From positions 62,001-126,000 of the forward strand of contig NZ_JACEFB010000005.1 of the NCBI RefSeq assembly GCF_013694095.1: a DNA stretch of 64,000 nucleotides. The letters run 5' to 3'. The position numbers and the translations under genes were made by a program. Source of the DNA: Thermogemmata fonticola (GTDB lineage Bacteria > Planctomycetota > Planctomycetia > Gemmatales > Gemmataceae). Shown piece after piece: positions 34,678 through 44,366 of the stretch. How positions within the stretch are numbered: position 1 is the stretch's first letter; each line of letters starts with the position of its first letter. The notes beneath the pieces are model-generated. The model was not told the DNA's origin and searched no databases. It worked only from the letters and a program-made list of their open reading frames with translations.

Positions 34678-37600
34678 GGGTGCCTGGCTGCGAGCCGGCC
34701 AGTATTTGACACTGCCATCGCGGGCAAAGGACAACAGAGCCGAAGCATCGGGTAGAAATTGCAGGCGGATGATGCGTTCGACATGACCGGTCAACCGGGC
34801 ACGTTCCTGTCCGGTTTGGGGATCACTGAGCACCACGACGCGGTCATGCCCGCCGCTGGCCAATGTACGTCCGTTTGGGCTAAAAGCTAGGGCATAGACC
34901 GCTCCATCGTGTCCTGTGATGTCGGCCTGCCAGTCCAAGGTCCTCTCGGATGGTTTCCAGGAGGCGACTCGGACCAGGCCGTCGGCTTGGGCGATGGCCA
35001 GCCAATTGCCTTGAGGGCCACCCCAAGCCAAGGCGGTGATGCGTTCGCGTAGCTGCCGCTCTAACACCACCCGACCCTCTCGATCTAGGATCACGAGTTG
35101 GTTCTCGATAGCCAACGCGAGGTAGCGGCCTGTGGGATCGAAGACGCATTCCCGTGCGGGTTTCTGCTTCTCGGTGGTGTAAAGGCGGCGGGGGGAGCTA
35201 CCTTTGCCGGCCGGTTTCGCTCCCAGACGCAAAGGGTCCCACGCGGGCAGCTCCCAGAGCCAAACTCCGCCCGCCTCGAGCAGAGCTGCCGTCCGGCCCG
35301 CGGCATCGACGGCCACGGCATATACCGGACTATTCCAGGGAATCGCCAGCGGGTCGTGAAACCTGAGTGTTTCCCCCCCTGACCAGTCCATTCGCAGCCA
35401 TAACGCCACGAGGTTCCTTTTACCCGCCTCGGTCCCGATCTCGAAGGAAGTGAGGGCCAGTCGGCCATTGGGCGTCAAGGCGAGAGCGAGAACATGGGGA
35501 CCTGGCCGCCCTGGACCCCAATCCCATTGTTCCAGAGGAAGGAGAATCTGCCGCAGACGGAATCGATCGCGCAAGTGGGACGGCCAAAGTCCGGCGACAA
35601 TGTTTCCTTCTCCTTGCGCCCCACGGGAGGCCATGAGAATCAATCGGCCATTGGCACTAGCCGTTACCAATTCGACCACATCCTCCGGGGACAATTCCAC
35701 GGTCTCACAACGTTGAGGTTGTGTCCTCCATATCCGCGCCGTGCCGTCACTACTTCCGGAGATCAGTTGCAGGCGATCCGGGCTGAAAGCCAAAGTCACC
35801 ACACTTTGGGCGTGTCCGTGGAGCACGGTCAATTCTCGGCCCGTTGTATCCCAGAGGCGCACCGTCCGGTCGAAACTACCGGAGGCCAGCCACTCGCCAT
35901 CAGGACTGAAAGCGAGGGAATAGATGGCGGCAGTATGGCCGCTGAGCCGCCGGGGCGGGCGCTCGGGATGGGCCAGGCGAATCAGTTGAATCAGGGGAGT
36001 CGCTCCACTGTCAGCAAAAGCCAGGTGCTGGCCGTCCGGGGAAAAGGTGACAGCGCGGATGGGAGCCGTGGATTTGAATTCCACCTGAAGGCGGCTGCCA
36101 TTCCCTTCCCACACCCGCACGTAGCCGTCCGTTCCGCCGCTGGCCAATCGGCGGCCATCCGGGGCGAAGCTCAGACTGGTGACCTCCGCGATGAAGGGTC
36201 GTCCCTCCACCTTCGTTTTGTTGGGGTCAGGGTGGGCCTCGATGGGACGGTCCAACAGCATGGGCAGGCGGTCGGAACGCGGCGGGAAGCGGACAGCCGG
36301 AGCGGCACTACCCACCAGAGCGCTCCAGGCCATCACTTCAGCCAAGGGAGGATGGACCGCGGCGAGATTCCACCAGCAGAGCGTTCCATCCGCAGCGCCA
36401 CTGACGAGCAACCGGCCATCCGGACTGACTGCGAGGGCGGTGACAGCCGCCCCTCCATGCGCTTGGAGCACCTCCCAACGCGGACTTTTCAGGCGCAGGG
36501 GACGTACCCACGGACGTAGCGGGCGCAGCAGGTCCAGGGAGCGTTGGGTCTGCTGGAGCAACGCCACGGGCAACTCCCACAGCCGGATGGCTCCGTCCTC
36601 TCCCGCGGTGATGAGCAAGGCTTCATCGGGAGTGAAGGCCACAGCCGTGATCCGACCCGAATGGGCGGAGCCGACTAACCAGGTCCGGCCGCTATTCGGG
36701 TCCCAGACGTGGACATGTCCCCGATCATCTCCACTAGCGACGAAGCTGCCGCGGGGGGACCAAGCCACAGCGCGGATAGGCGGCGCTGGCCTGGTTTCGA
36801 GATGCTGATATTCCACCACCTGCCGTTGGCACAAGCGATGGAGGTAGGCCCAGGTGAAATCCCGGAGTTCGGGGGGACAGCGTTGGGGGTCCTCCAGCAA
36901 CCGAACGGCACGGTAGGGGTCGTATTCCACCACGGTCGCAATTTGCATCAGTTGCAAGGCGTAGTTGGAGCGGCGGCGTTCCTCGATCTCGCGTTGCAAG
37001 CGGGCATTGCTCTCTTCGGCTTCGCGCCGTTTTTGGGCGTTTTCCAGGGCCAGGCGTTCGGCTTCCTGGCGGGCTTGGGCTTCATCTTGCCGGGCCAGAC
37101 GCGCCGCTTCGGCCTCGGCTTCGCGCTGGCGGACCGCTGCCCGCACCTGAAGATAGGCCGTGGTCAAGCCCACCAGCAAGATGACAAGGGAGGTGACCGA
37201 GACAGCGGCTAAGGCGCTCCAGACCGGATGGCGGCGGACCCACCGCGCGATGCGCTCCGGACCGGACAAGGGGCGTGCCAAGATCGGCTCGCCATCGAGA
37301 AAACGCCGCAGATCCTCCGCCAGCGCGGCGGCATTGGGGTAACGACGGGACGGCTGCTTTTCCAGACACTTCAGGCAGATGGTCTCTAGGTCCAAAGGGA
37401 TACTTGGCCTGAGACGGCGCGGGGGAACTGGCTCGTCATGCAGAACTTGCAGGATGATGTCGAGGGGGCTTTCCCCCAGAAAGGGGGGCCGGCCGGTTAG
37501 CAATTCGTAAAGGATGGCGCCGAGAGAATAAATATCGACTGCGGGTCCAATGTCCCGGTTTCTCCCCGCGGCTTGCTCCGGAGCGATATAGCTTGGAGTG

Positions 37601-38646
37601 CCCATGACGGCCCCGCTGCGGGTCCCGCCACTCCCGCTTTCCTCCAGCCGCTTGGCCAGGCCAAAGTCCGTGATTTTGGGTTCCAAATCACGAGGTAAGG
37701 GCCAAGGGGGGGAATCGCTCGTGATGCTCTCGGGGGAAAATACCTCGGTGGAGGGATAGGGAGCTGCCCCATTGACCCGCCGGAGGAGTACGTTGGCCGG
37801 CTTGAGGTCCCGATGGATCACCCCCCGGCTGTGGGCATACTGCGTGGCTTGTGCCAACAGCAGGACCAGCTCGGCGGCTAGATGGGCCGGCCAGGGACCG
37901 CGCTGCAAATGGGTCGCGAGGTTCCCCCCTTCCACATACTCCAGGGCCAGATACAGATGCCCCCCCGCTTCGCCGATCTCGTAAATCTGAACGATATTCG
38001 GATGCTGCAAGGCCGCTACGGCCTCGGCCTCCCGGCGGAAGCGGGCACGGGCCTCAGCATCGGCGTGCACACCTGCCAGAATCATCTTCAGGGCGACAAT
38101 CCGGTTCAGGCTCAGTTGGCGGGCCTTGTACACCACGCCCATACCGCCGCGGCCCAACTCGCCGAGCAATTCGTAGCCGGGCACCTGCGGCACTGGCTCC
38201 AGCCGCGCCACGCTGCCGGTCGATTGCCCCTTAGCCGTCTCCCCACCTTCCGGCAACAGTTGAACCAAACTATCCCCGGTTGAGGTCAGTGCTCCGGGTT
38301 CCTGGGCATAGCCTGGGTCTGGCGGAGGCAGGGTACTCTCTACCACAAAGGCATGATCTAAGCTCGGACTGTCCGAGGGGGCGGAGGCGGACGAAGATTC
38401 CAGCCTTTGCAAGCGGCCAGGGAAGAAAGTTCGGGTCAGTCCTTTGCCCACCGGGTCCAGTTGTTCCACCGGTGCGGCCAAAACCACCGGATCGACCCGC
38501 GGTAAGCCGGTCTGATCCTCATGCTGGGGCTGAGACGGCAGACTTTCCCATTGCTCCGTGCCGCACACGGGGCAAGCACGGGGGAGATGGCCGTCCAGCG
38601 GCATCACCCACGTATGGCCCTCCGCACAGCGGTACTGATTCGTCAT
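34669..38646 (-). CDS. Ser/Thr protein kinase with zinc ribbon and WD40 propeller
   Basis: A 1325-residue signalling protein. Order: N-terminal zinc-ribbon-like CRAEGHTW/CPVCGTE region (1-35); a disordered linker; a kinase domain from YELLGELGRGGMGVVYKAR (about 155) through HRDLKPANVLL (about 276), DFGLAKRL and MGTPSYIAPEQAAG; a membrane helix (about 480-505, ALAAVSVTSLVILLVGLTTAYL); a charged coiled coil (about 508-570, Arg/Glu/Ala-rich); and at least ten WD40-type repeats (about 640-1320, LAFSPDGxxLASGSxDxTVRLWD). The kinase is predicted active and cytosolic with the propeller on the other side of the membrane. The ligand is unknown. No adjacent phosphatase or target is evident. Confidence 0.93.
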   Translation of the reverse strand: MTNQYRCAEGHTWVMPLDGHLPRACPVCGTEQWESLPSQPQHEDQTGLPRVDPVVLAAPVEQLDPVGKGLTRTFFPGRLQRLESSSASAPSDSPSLDHAFVVESTLPPPDPGYAQEPGALTSTGDSLVQLLPEGGETAKGQSTGSVARLEPVPQVPGYELLGELGRGGMGVVYKARQLSLNRIVALKMILAGVHADAEARARFRREAEAVAALQHPNIVQIYEIGEAGGHLYLALEYVEGGNLATHLQRGPWPAHLAAELVLLLAQATQYAHSRGVIHRDLKPANVLLRRVNGAAPYPSTEVFSPESITSDSPPWPLPRDLEPKITDFGLAKRLEESGSGGTRSGAVMGTPSYIAPEQAAGRNRDIGPAVDIYSLGAILYELLTGRPPFLGESPLDIILQVLHDEPVPPRRLRPSIPLDLETICLKCLEKQPSRRYPNAAALAEDLRRFLDGEPILARPLSGPERIARWVRRHPVWSALAAVSVTSLVILLVGLTTAYLQVRAAVRQREAEAEAARLARQDEAQARQEAERLALENAQKRREAEESNARLQREIEERRRSNYALQLMQIATVVEYDPYRAVRLLEDPQRCPPELRDFTWAYLHRLCQRQVVEYQHLETRPAPPIRAVAWSPRGSFVASGDDRGHVHVWDPNSGRTWLVGSAHSGRITAVAFTPDEALLITAGEDGAIRLWELPVALLQQTQRSLDLLRPLRPWVRPLRLKSPRWEVLQAHGGAAVTALAVSPDGRLLVSGAADGTLCWWNLAAVHPPLAEVMAWSALVGSAAPAVRFPPRSDRLPMLLDRPIEAHPDPNKTKVEGRPFIAEVTSLSFAPDGRRLASGGTDGYVRVWEGNGSRLQVEFKSTAPIRAVTFSPDGQHLAFADSGATPLIQLIRLAHPERPPRRLSGHTAAIYSLAFSPDGEWLASGSFDRTVRLWDTTGRELTVLHGHAQSVVTLAFSPDRLQLISGSSDGTARIWRTQPQRCETVELSPEDVVELVTASANGRLILMASRGAQGEGNIVAGLWPSHLRDRFRLRQILLPLEQWDWGPGRPGPHVLALALTPNGRLALTSFEIGTEAGKRNLVALWLRMDWSGGETLRFHDPLAIPWNSPVYAVAVDAAGRTAALLEAGGVWLWELPAWDPLRLGAKPAGKGSSPRRLYTTEKQKPARECVFDPTGRYLALAIENQLVILDREGRVVLERQLRERITALAWGGPQGNWLAIAQADGLVRVASWKPSERTLDWQADITGHDGAVYALAFSPNGRTLASGGHDRVVVLSDPQTGQERARLTGHVERIIRLQFLPDASALLSFARDGSVKYWPARSQAPGL

Positions 38647-38894
38647 GCCATCGCCTCAGCCGACACAAGTAGCTTCATTATCCACGTTCCCCAGACTGCG
38701 GCAAGCCAACCTCAACAGCCGGCCTCCAGGCTTGTGGGATGATTTCAGCCCTCTTTTCCCTCCTGTTTGCTCCTCACCTTTTCTGTTCGCTCCCAGGTTT
38801 TGGGGATTGCGCTTTCCAGTTGCTCTGGAGTTTTTTGCGGAAAGTTGGTAATTACCCCCCGCTCACGGATCCCCTGCAATAAGGACGCCAACCT

Positions 38895-39752
38895 ATGAGC
38901 CAACCCAACAGCCCTGGGGTTCATCCGACGGCCATCGTCAGCCCCGAAGCCGTCTTGGGGGACGATGTGCGGATTGGCCCCTATGCCATTGTGGAAGGCC
39001 CCGTCATCATCGGGGCGGGGACGGTCATCGGTCCCTACGCCCACCTGATCGGTCCTTTGACGATCGGGCGCAACAACCAGATCGGGACCGGTTGCGTGCT
39101 CGGAGGCGCTCCCCAACACTTGGGTTATCGCGGAGAAACCACCCAGATCATAATTGGCGACGGCAATATCTTCCGCGAACACGTTACCGTCCACCGGGCC
39201 TTGCCCCAAGGAACAGGCCACGGCAGCGGGGTAACGCGGATCGGCCATCGCAATCTGTTCATGGTGGGCAGTCATGTGGCGCATGATTGTACCATTGGGG
39301 ATGAGTGCATCCTGGCCAATGGCGCTCTGCTCGCCGGTCACGTGACCCTGGCCGACCGGGTTCTCATCAGCGGCAATTCTGCCGTCCACCAATTCTGCCG
39401 CATCGGGCGCTTGGCCCTGCTGAGCGGGGTGTCGGCGGTCAGTCAAGACATTCCGCCTTTTTGGGTCATGCAACGCCACAATGAAGTATGCGGAGTCAAC
39501 GTCATTGGCATGCGGCGCGCGGGGCTATCCACGGCGGACATTCAAGCAGTCCGGCACCTTTTTACCCTCATGTACCGCCAGCGCCTTCCCCTGAGCGTGC
39601 TGTTACAACAGAACACCCAGCTTGCGGAGACTTCGCCGGCTGTTCGGGAAGTTCTCGAATTTATTCGCACCTCTCAGCGTGGTATTCCCGGCGCCCATCG
39701 CTACCGCGGCTCGGACGAACCCCCGATCGAGACCCACCGTTCCGCCGCCTGA
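38895..39752 (+). CDS. lpxA: Acyl-[ACP]-UDP-GlcNAc O-acyltransferase
   Basis: A 285-residue left-handed beta-helix enzyme that puts the first acyl chain on UDP-GlcNAc in lipid A biosynthesis. The hexapeptide repeats start at HPTAIVSPEAVLGDDVRIGP and continue through GAGTVIGPYAHLIGPLTIG. The catalytic-site segment MVGSHVAHDCTIGDECILAN (with His at about 122 and 125) and the GRLALLSGVSAVSQDIPPFW segment are conserved. It implies a lipid-A-bearing outer membrane. Other lpx genes are not in the window. AAGGA lies upstream of the ATG. Confidence 0.94.
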   Translation: MSQPNSPGVHPTAIVSPEAVLGDDVRIGPYAIVEGPVIIGAGTVIGPYAHLIGPLTIGRNNQIGTGCVLGGAPQHLGYRGETTQIIIGDGNIFREHVTVHRALPQGTGHGSGVTRIGHRNLFMVGSHVAHDCTIGDECILANGALLAGHVTLADRVLISGNSAVHQFCRIGRLALLSGVSAVSQDIPPFWVMQRHNEVCGVNVIGMRRAGLSTADIQAVRHLFTLMYRQRLPLSVLLQQNTQLAETSPAVREVLEFIRTSQRGIPGAHRYRGSDEPPIETHRSAA

Positions 39753-40185
39753 CCGCTCGCCCCTGACAATCCCCAATCCTTCCCCTCAGCAATCCGTTTT
39801 TTCTGCACCTCGTCTGCCTTTTCCAGGCTAGCCCAGCCCGGATGAGCCTGCTGCACTTGTCCATCCTGATCCACGAAAGGCGGCTCCCTCTGCCAGGCCG
39901 CTCTCTGGGTTTTCCTTGTCGCCACTGCTACCGCCCCTACGATATTCAAGACGAGGCAACCAGGGCCATCGATGTTCGGACTTGGACGACCCTCTGAATC
40001 ATGAGACCCAGGCATGCGTGGGATGTGTGAGTAGCCGCCTCTGCCGTTCGTGCTGTTTTTCGCCAGGGAGAACCTGTTTCGGCCGTTATGGGAGTCCAGA
40101 ATCACCATCTCCTTGGTGAGGTTCCAGGGGCGTCGCATGAGGCGTGAAGGCGGCGAGGGGCATATCCACGCTGGAGGTGGAAGCG
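39753..40185. other. Intergenic stretch before rplY
   Basis: About 430 bp with no supportable gene. The last bases hold the GGAGG box used by the L25 gene. No riboswitch or tRNA was recognised. Confidence 0.4.
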
Positions 40186-40830
40186 ATGCAAACGATAGCC
40201 ACACTCAAGGCAACTGTGCGAAACGCCCAGGGCACCCGTGCCGCACGCAAGTTGCGCCAACAGGGATTGGTCCCAGCCATCATCTACGGGCACAAGCAGG
40301 CGAATGTGGCCGTGGCCGTCTCCCGGCATGACATCGACCATATCGTCCGCGTTCAGCATGCCCGCATGATCACCCTGGATGTGAACGGCCAACAAGAGAC
40401 GGTCCTCATCCGCGAAGTGCAATGGGACGTCTTCGGCCGTGAGATCATTCATGTGGACTTCGAGCGAAAAAGTGCCGCGGAAAAGGTGAGAGTCGTCGTC
40501 CCGATTGAATTGCGCAACGTGCCGAAACAATCCGGCGGAGCGGTCCTGGATCAACCCCTGCACACGGTCCACGTGGAATGCCCTCTGGGCAACATTCCGG
40601 AGGCGATCCGGGTCGACATTACGCATCTGAGTGTAGGCCATCCGATCCACGTCAAAGACCTGGTGGTTCCCGCAGGCGTGAAGATTTTGGAGTCGCCGGA
40701 GGCAGTGGTCGTACAGTTGAAAGTGCCAGGGGCTGCCGAAACTGCCGCGGCGCCGGCTGCTGAAGCCGCTCCCACTGCCCCGGAAGTCATCAAGAAAGAG
40801 CGCAAGGCGGAGGAAGCGGAAGAGAAGTAA
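40186..40830 (+). CDS. rplY: 50S ribosomal protein L25 (CTC-type)
   Basis: A 214-residue L25/general-stress CTC protein. The N-terminal 5S rRNA-binding domain (1-95) starts LKATVRNAQGTRAARKLRQQ, and the second beta-rich domain (about 96-190) includes VVVPIELRNVPKQSGG and HPIHVKDLVVPAGV. An Ala/Pro/Glu-rich tail of about 25 residues follows. ATG 40186 has GGAGGTGG upstream and begins at the family's usual start. It binds 5S rRNA in the central protuberance. It heads the cluster with pth, rpsF, ssb, rplI and dnaB. Confidence 0.94.
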   Translation: MQTIATLKATVRNAQGTRAARKLRQQGLVPAIIYGHKQANVAVAVSRHDIDHIVRVQHARMITLDVNGQQETVLIREVQWDVFGREIIHVDFERKSAAEKVRVVVPIELRNVPKQSGGAVLDQPLHTVHVECPLGNIPEAIRVDITHLSVGHPIHVKDLVVPAGVKILESPEAVVVQLKVPGAAETAAAPAAEAAPTAPEVIKKERKAEEAEEK

Positions 40831-40995
40831 TCTTTTCTTCCCCAGGCCTCGCTCGCTGGACCCAATAACGGTCCCCCTTCGCGCTGAGGAAGGCGGCGCG
40901 AATTGGGCCATACACTGGAGGCAGCGGCCCTCCGCTGGCAGGTTTTAATCTGCTTCCTCCCCGGCGGACTTTCCGGCAAGCGAACGGATTGATCC

Positions 40996-41805
40996 ATGAA
41001 AATCGTCGTCGGTTTGGGCAACCCCGGCAATCGTTACGTCGGCACGCGCCACAACGTCGGCTTCGAGGTCATCGACACCCTGGCCCGCCATCTCCAAGTT
41101 GGCTCCTTTCGAGAAAAATTTGAGTCCCTCATCGCGGAAGGCAAACGGGGTGATGACACCCTCTTGCTTGTCAAGCCCCAGACATACATGAACTTGAGCG
41201 GCCGTGCGGTGCGTGCTCTCCTGGATTTTTACAAGCTCCCCCTCCAGCACCTGCTCGTCGTTTGTGACGACATTCATCTGCCGTTGGGCAAACTGCGGCT
41301 GCGTCCCCGCGGTAGCCACGGGGGACACAATGGCCTGCGGGACATCCAACTCCATTTGGGCACGGAAGAGTATCCGCGCCTGCGCATCGGGGTGGGGGAG
41401 CCAGAACCGGGAGAGGCCGTCGATCATGTGCTCAGCCGCTTCCGGGCCAGCGAGCAACCGATCATAGCCGAGGCGATCGCGCGCGCCGCCCAAGCCGTGG
41501 AATGTTGGGCCGAACGAGGCCTCGAGGCGGCCATGAACCGCTTCAATGCTCCGGACAAACCAGCGAAACGCTCCTCTGCCCGCTCTCGGCCCTCCCCCCA
41601 ACCTTCCTCCGCCTCTTCGCCGCCCGCCTCGAAAGCTAACCCCGATCCGGAAACTCTGACCGTCATGACCGCGCCCATCCCCGTCGCACAGCCGGAGCAG
41701 GAGGCGCCCCCCCCTGCCCCCTCCGAAGACTCCTCTCCGCCTTCCCACGAGGCCGCCTCCCCTTCAGATTTCGGCACCTCTGGCAATCCTCCGGCCACTT
41801 CATAG
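40996..41805 (+). CDS. pth: Peptidyl-tRNA hydrolase with C-terminal extension
   Basis: A 269-residue enzyme that releases peptides from peptidyl-tRNA. GLGNPGNRYVGTRHNVGF carries Asn9 and the catalytic His19, and VVCDDIHLPLGKLRLRPRGS supplies Asp92. VKPQTYMNLSG and GSHGGHNGLRDI are conserved tRNA-contact elements. Canonical Pth is about 190 residues. Here about 75 extra residues rich in Pro, Ser and Ala follow (about 195-269), presumably disordered. It sits 165 bp after rplY. Confidence 0.94.
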   Translation: MKIVVGLGNPGNRYVGTRHNVGFEVIDTLARHLQVGSFREKFESLIAEGKRGDDTLLLVKPQTYMNLSGRAVRALLDFYKLPLQHLLVVCDDIHLPLGKLRLRPRGSHGGHNGLRDIQLHLGTEEYPRLRIGVGEPEPGEAVDHVLSRFRASEQPIIAEAIARAAQAVECWAERGLEAAMNRFNAPDKPAKRSSARSRPSPQPSSASSPPASKANPDPETLTVMTAPIPVAQPEQEAPPPAPSEDSSPPSHEAASPSDFGTSGNPPATS

Positions 41806-41954
41806 ATCAATATTCCCCTACGTATGTGGCAACCCCTCTTCCGCTTCGGGGAGGAAGAGGTCAGCGACGGACCGGTTTCACAGCGGCCGTGTTCTGTCGT
41901 TGCATCCACGGTTCCAGACTGCCTGCGCTGGCAGTCCCAAAAGTGAGGCTAACC

Positions 41955-42479
41955 ATGCCAGTCAACACCTACGAAACGATGTTGCTCCTGGACCCCACCA
42001 AGGTCAGTACGGACAGCGAGGGAGTCCTCAAGCATTTGCATGCCCTCTGGGAACGGCATGAGGCGAAGATTCTCGTCAGCCGCCCTTGGGACTACAACCA
42101 CAAATTGGCCTATCCGATTCGCAAGTTCAAAAAAGGGGCGTATCACGTCATCTATTATCAGCAGGACAGCCAAAAACAGCGGGAACTGGACCGTGATATC
42201 AAACTCCAGGAAGGCCTCGTCCTGCGCCATCTGACAATCCGTTTGCATCCCAAATGGGTGGACGCCATGCTCAACGTGGCACGCGAGGATCATTCGACGG
42301 CCTTCGCTCTGCGGGGCATGCGTGAAGATGTACCTTTGGCAGAAGACGTGCCTCCCTCAGCGACCCCGGACAGCGGAGCCGCCGAAGCTCCTCCAGCTTC
42401 CACTCCGACTCCGGCCCCGACGCCTGCACCCACCCGCCGCTCGCGCCGCAGCGCGGAGGGTGCCGATAAATCGGAATAA
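41955..42479 (+). CDS. rpsF: 30S ribosomal protein S6 with proline-rich tail
   Basis: A 174-residue S6. The ferredoxin-like core (1-105) begins VNTYETMLLLDPTKV and includes RPWDYNHKLAYPIRKFKKGAY. The tail from about 125 onward is Pro/Ala/Thr-rich and not part of the fold. ATG 41955 is chosen because it begins at the family core; the longer frame to 41826 is not supported. S6 binds S18 in the small subunit. The usual neighbour order rpsF-ssb-rpsR-rplI is kept except that rpsR is missing. Confidence 0.93.
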   Translation: MPVNTYETMLLLDPTKVSTDSEGVLKHLHALWERHEAKILVSRPWDYNHKLAYPIRKFKKGAYHVIYYQQDSQKQRELDRDIKLQEGLVLRHLTIRLHPKWVDAMLNVAREDHSTAFALRGMREDVPLAEDVPPSATPDSGAAEAPPASTPTPAPTPAPTRRSRRSAEGADKSE

Positions 42480-42938
42480 ACCGCATACACCCACCCTGAA
42501 GTTCTCGTGCTCCCGCGAGTATTGACAAAACCACCGTTGTTGACGAAACCATCGTTCTCATCGCTCCGTCCCGCTCGATGGCCTCTACCTGAGCGGGGGC
42601 AAGGAATTGCCTACCTGTTTCTCCGGTAAGATAGGATTGATGCCATTTTTTCCGCGCGAGGTAAGGCAACAGGCTCGCTTCTTCCTGCCTGATCCTTGGA
42701 GTTGTTCCATCTTCCCGCCCTTCCCGGAATAGTAGGATTGTGCTGGCAGTCAATTTCTCCGACGCCCGCACCTACGGGGTATCCGATGTTCTAAACCCCT
42801 CGGCTGATTTTTTTCCACCTACGGACCTTGCGATGGACAGGTGGGTGTGGGATAGTTGGTAAGAGGATGGCGTCTCAACCGTTTCCCAGAGTCTGAACCG
42901 TATCCCCTAGCGAGACCCATCCGAGAGGAGGTCGCACC
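42480..42938. other. Intergenic stretch before ssb with an 18-bp tandem duplication
   Basis: About 460 bp without a supportable gene and without an rpsR frame. Two 18-bp copies, ATTGACAAAACCACCGTT (42521-42538) and GTTGACGAAACCATCGTT (42539-42556), stand in tandem. An rpsR-type short frame was looked for and not seen. Confidence 0.55.
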
Positions 42939-43448
42939 ATGGCGACGTTGAACAAAGTGATGTTGATTGGCCGGCTGACCGACAATCCGGAAGCTCCACG
43001 CACCCTTCCCAGCGGCAACACGGTCATCAAGTTCCGCTTTGCCGTCGGGCGCAGCCGCAAAAATCCCCAAACCGGGCAATGGGAAAACGATCCCAACCCC
43101 CTCTACATCGATTGTGAAGCCTACAGCCGGCCGGACACACGCCGCAATCTGCCCGAACTGATCTACCAATATGCGCGCAAGGGAGACCCGCTCTACATTG
43201 AGGGGCGGTTGCAACTCGACCAATGGGAAGACAAAAACGGCGGCGGCAAACGCTCCAAACACAAAGTCGTGGTGGAAAGCATCGAATTCCTGGGCAGCCG
43301 CAATCCCGATGGCCCGCCTCCCGCCCCGGCCAACCGTTCCAATTCCCGCGTGACCGCCTCTGCTCCCCACGATGAGGAATTGCCGGACTCCTATACCCCG
43401 GATACCCCCTCCACCGGCCAAGAGGATGAGGACCCCATTCCTTTCTGA
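42939..43448 (+). CDS. ssb: Single-stranded DNA-binding protein
   Basis: A 169-residue SSB. The OB fold (about 1-110) includes LNKVMLIGRLTDNPE and GDPLYIEGRLQLDQWEDKNG. A flexible Pro/Ser-rich region leads to the acidic C-terminal tip DEDPIPF, the conserved docking peptide for repair and replication enzymes. GAGGAGG precedes the ATG. It coats single-stranded DNA at the replication fork and is well placed beside dnaB. Confidence 0.95.
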   Translation: MATLNKVMLIGRLTDNPEAPRTLPSGNTVIKFRFAVGRSRKNPQTGQWENDPNPLYIDCEAYSRPDTRRNLPELIYQYARKGDPLYIEGRLQLDQWEDKNGGGKRSKHKVVVESIEFLGSRNPDGPPPAPANRSNSRVTASAPHDEELPDSYTPDTPSTGQEDEDPIPF

Positions 43449-43487
43449 TCCGCAGATTCTGATACGCAGATCATCCGCCCCTGAAGC

Positions 43488-43514
43488 GTGGCCGCTGGCT
43501 TAAGCCAAGGCCAC
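43488..43514 (+). promoter_or_regulatory. Hairpin in the rplI leader
   Basis: GTGGCC (43488-43493) and GGCCAC (43509-43514) pair, with GGCTTAAGCC inside forming a further palindrome. It lies between ssb and rplI, where rpsR would normally be. It may be a transcript-processing or L9 autoregulatory element. No T-tract follows. Confidence 0.45.
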
Positions 43515-43679
43515 GAGCAGGACCTGCCGGGAGGAATTACGCCCCCCTGCGGACAGTGGCCGGATTGATCCCTAAGATGACAAATCCCGGTACTGTATGC
43601 GCGAGGGGACATAGCTCACCCAATGGAAAAGAGTCCGCCCGGCATCGCATCCGCGGCGGATTCCTAAGGAGTAATTTCC

Positions 43680-44258
43680 ATGGCCAAGAAAAGCTCAGCC
43701 AAGGCAGCCGGTCAAGCCGCGACAACCGCTTCCACCCAACGCCAGCCCAAAAAGAAAATCAAAAAGCGGCAACAGGTGAAAAAGGACCCGCATGGCAACG
43801 TCTTCGTCGTGCTAGTCCAGGATGTTCCTCATCTCGGACGGCAAGGAGAGGTCGTGCGGGTTCGTCCCGGCTATGCCCGCAATTACCTGTATCCCTACGG
43901 ATTGGCGGTACCCCCCACCGAGGAAAACCTCCGCCGCTTGGAACAGTACAAGATTCAGGTCCAGAAAGCACGCGAAGCGAAAATCGCGGACCTCAAGGTG
44001 TTGGCCGAGCAACTCTCCCGCCTGCCCGTTATCACCATCGAAGCCAACGCCAACGAAGAAGGCCATCTCTATGGGTCGATCGGTCCGGTCGAAATCAGCA
44101 AATACCTCAAGGGGAAGAATCTGCTTGTCGAACCGGAAATGATCCGCATGGAGCAGCACATCAAGGAGGCCAACACCATCGTCGAAGTGCCGGTGCACCT
44201 GGGCTATTCCATCGAAGCCAAGATTCAGGTCGCCGTTATCGCCGCGACCCGGCGTTGA
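43680..44258 (+). CDS. rplI: 50S ribosomal protein L9 with basic N-terminal extension
   Basis: A 192-residue L9. The family core starts only at about residue 40, with VFVVLVQDVPHLGRQGEVV and RPGYARNYLYPYGLAV. About 40 Lys/Gln/Ala-rich residues precede it (KKSSAKAAGQ, QPKKKIKKRQQ). GGAG lies 9 nt before the ATG, so the extension is translated. The C-terminal domain (about 120-192) ends EVPVHLGYSIEAKIQVAV. The extension could add rRNA contacts; that is inference. Confidence 0.94.
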   Translation: MAKKSSAKAAGQAATTASTQRQPKKKIKKRQQVKKDPHGNVFVVLVQDVPHLGRQGEVVRVRPGYARNYLYPYGLAVPPTEENLRRLEQYKIQVQKAREAKIADLKVLAEQLSRLPVITIEANANEEGHLYGSIGPVEISKYLKGKNLLVEPEMIRMEQHIKEANTIVEVPVHLGYSIEAKIQVAVIAATRR

Positions 44259-44366
44259 AAAGCCGTCAGGACGAACCGGGAACAACAGCCAACACAAGCC
44301 TTCCCAGCGGCGTGGGCCAGCACATTCCCCCACCAGGGTCGGAAAAAAAAAGACCAGGCCCAAGGA

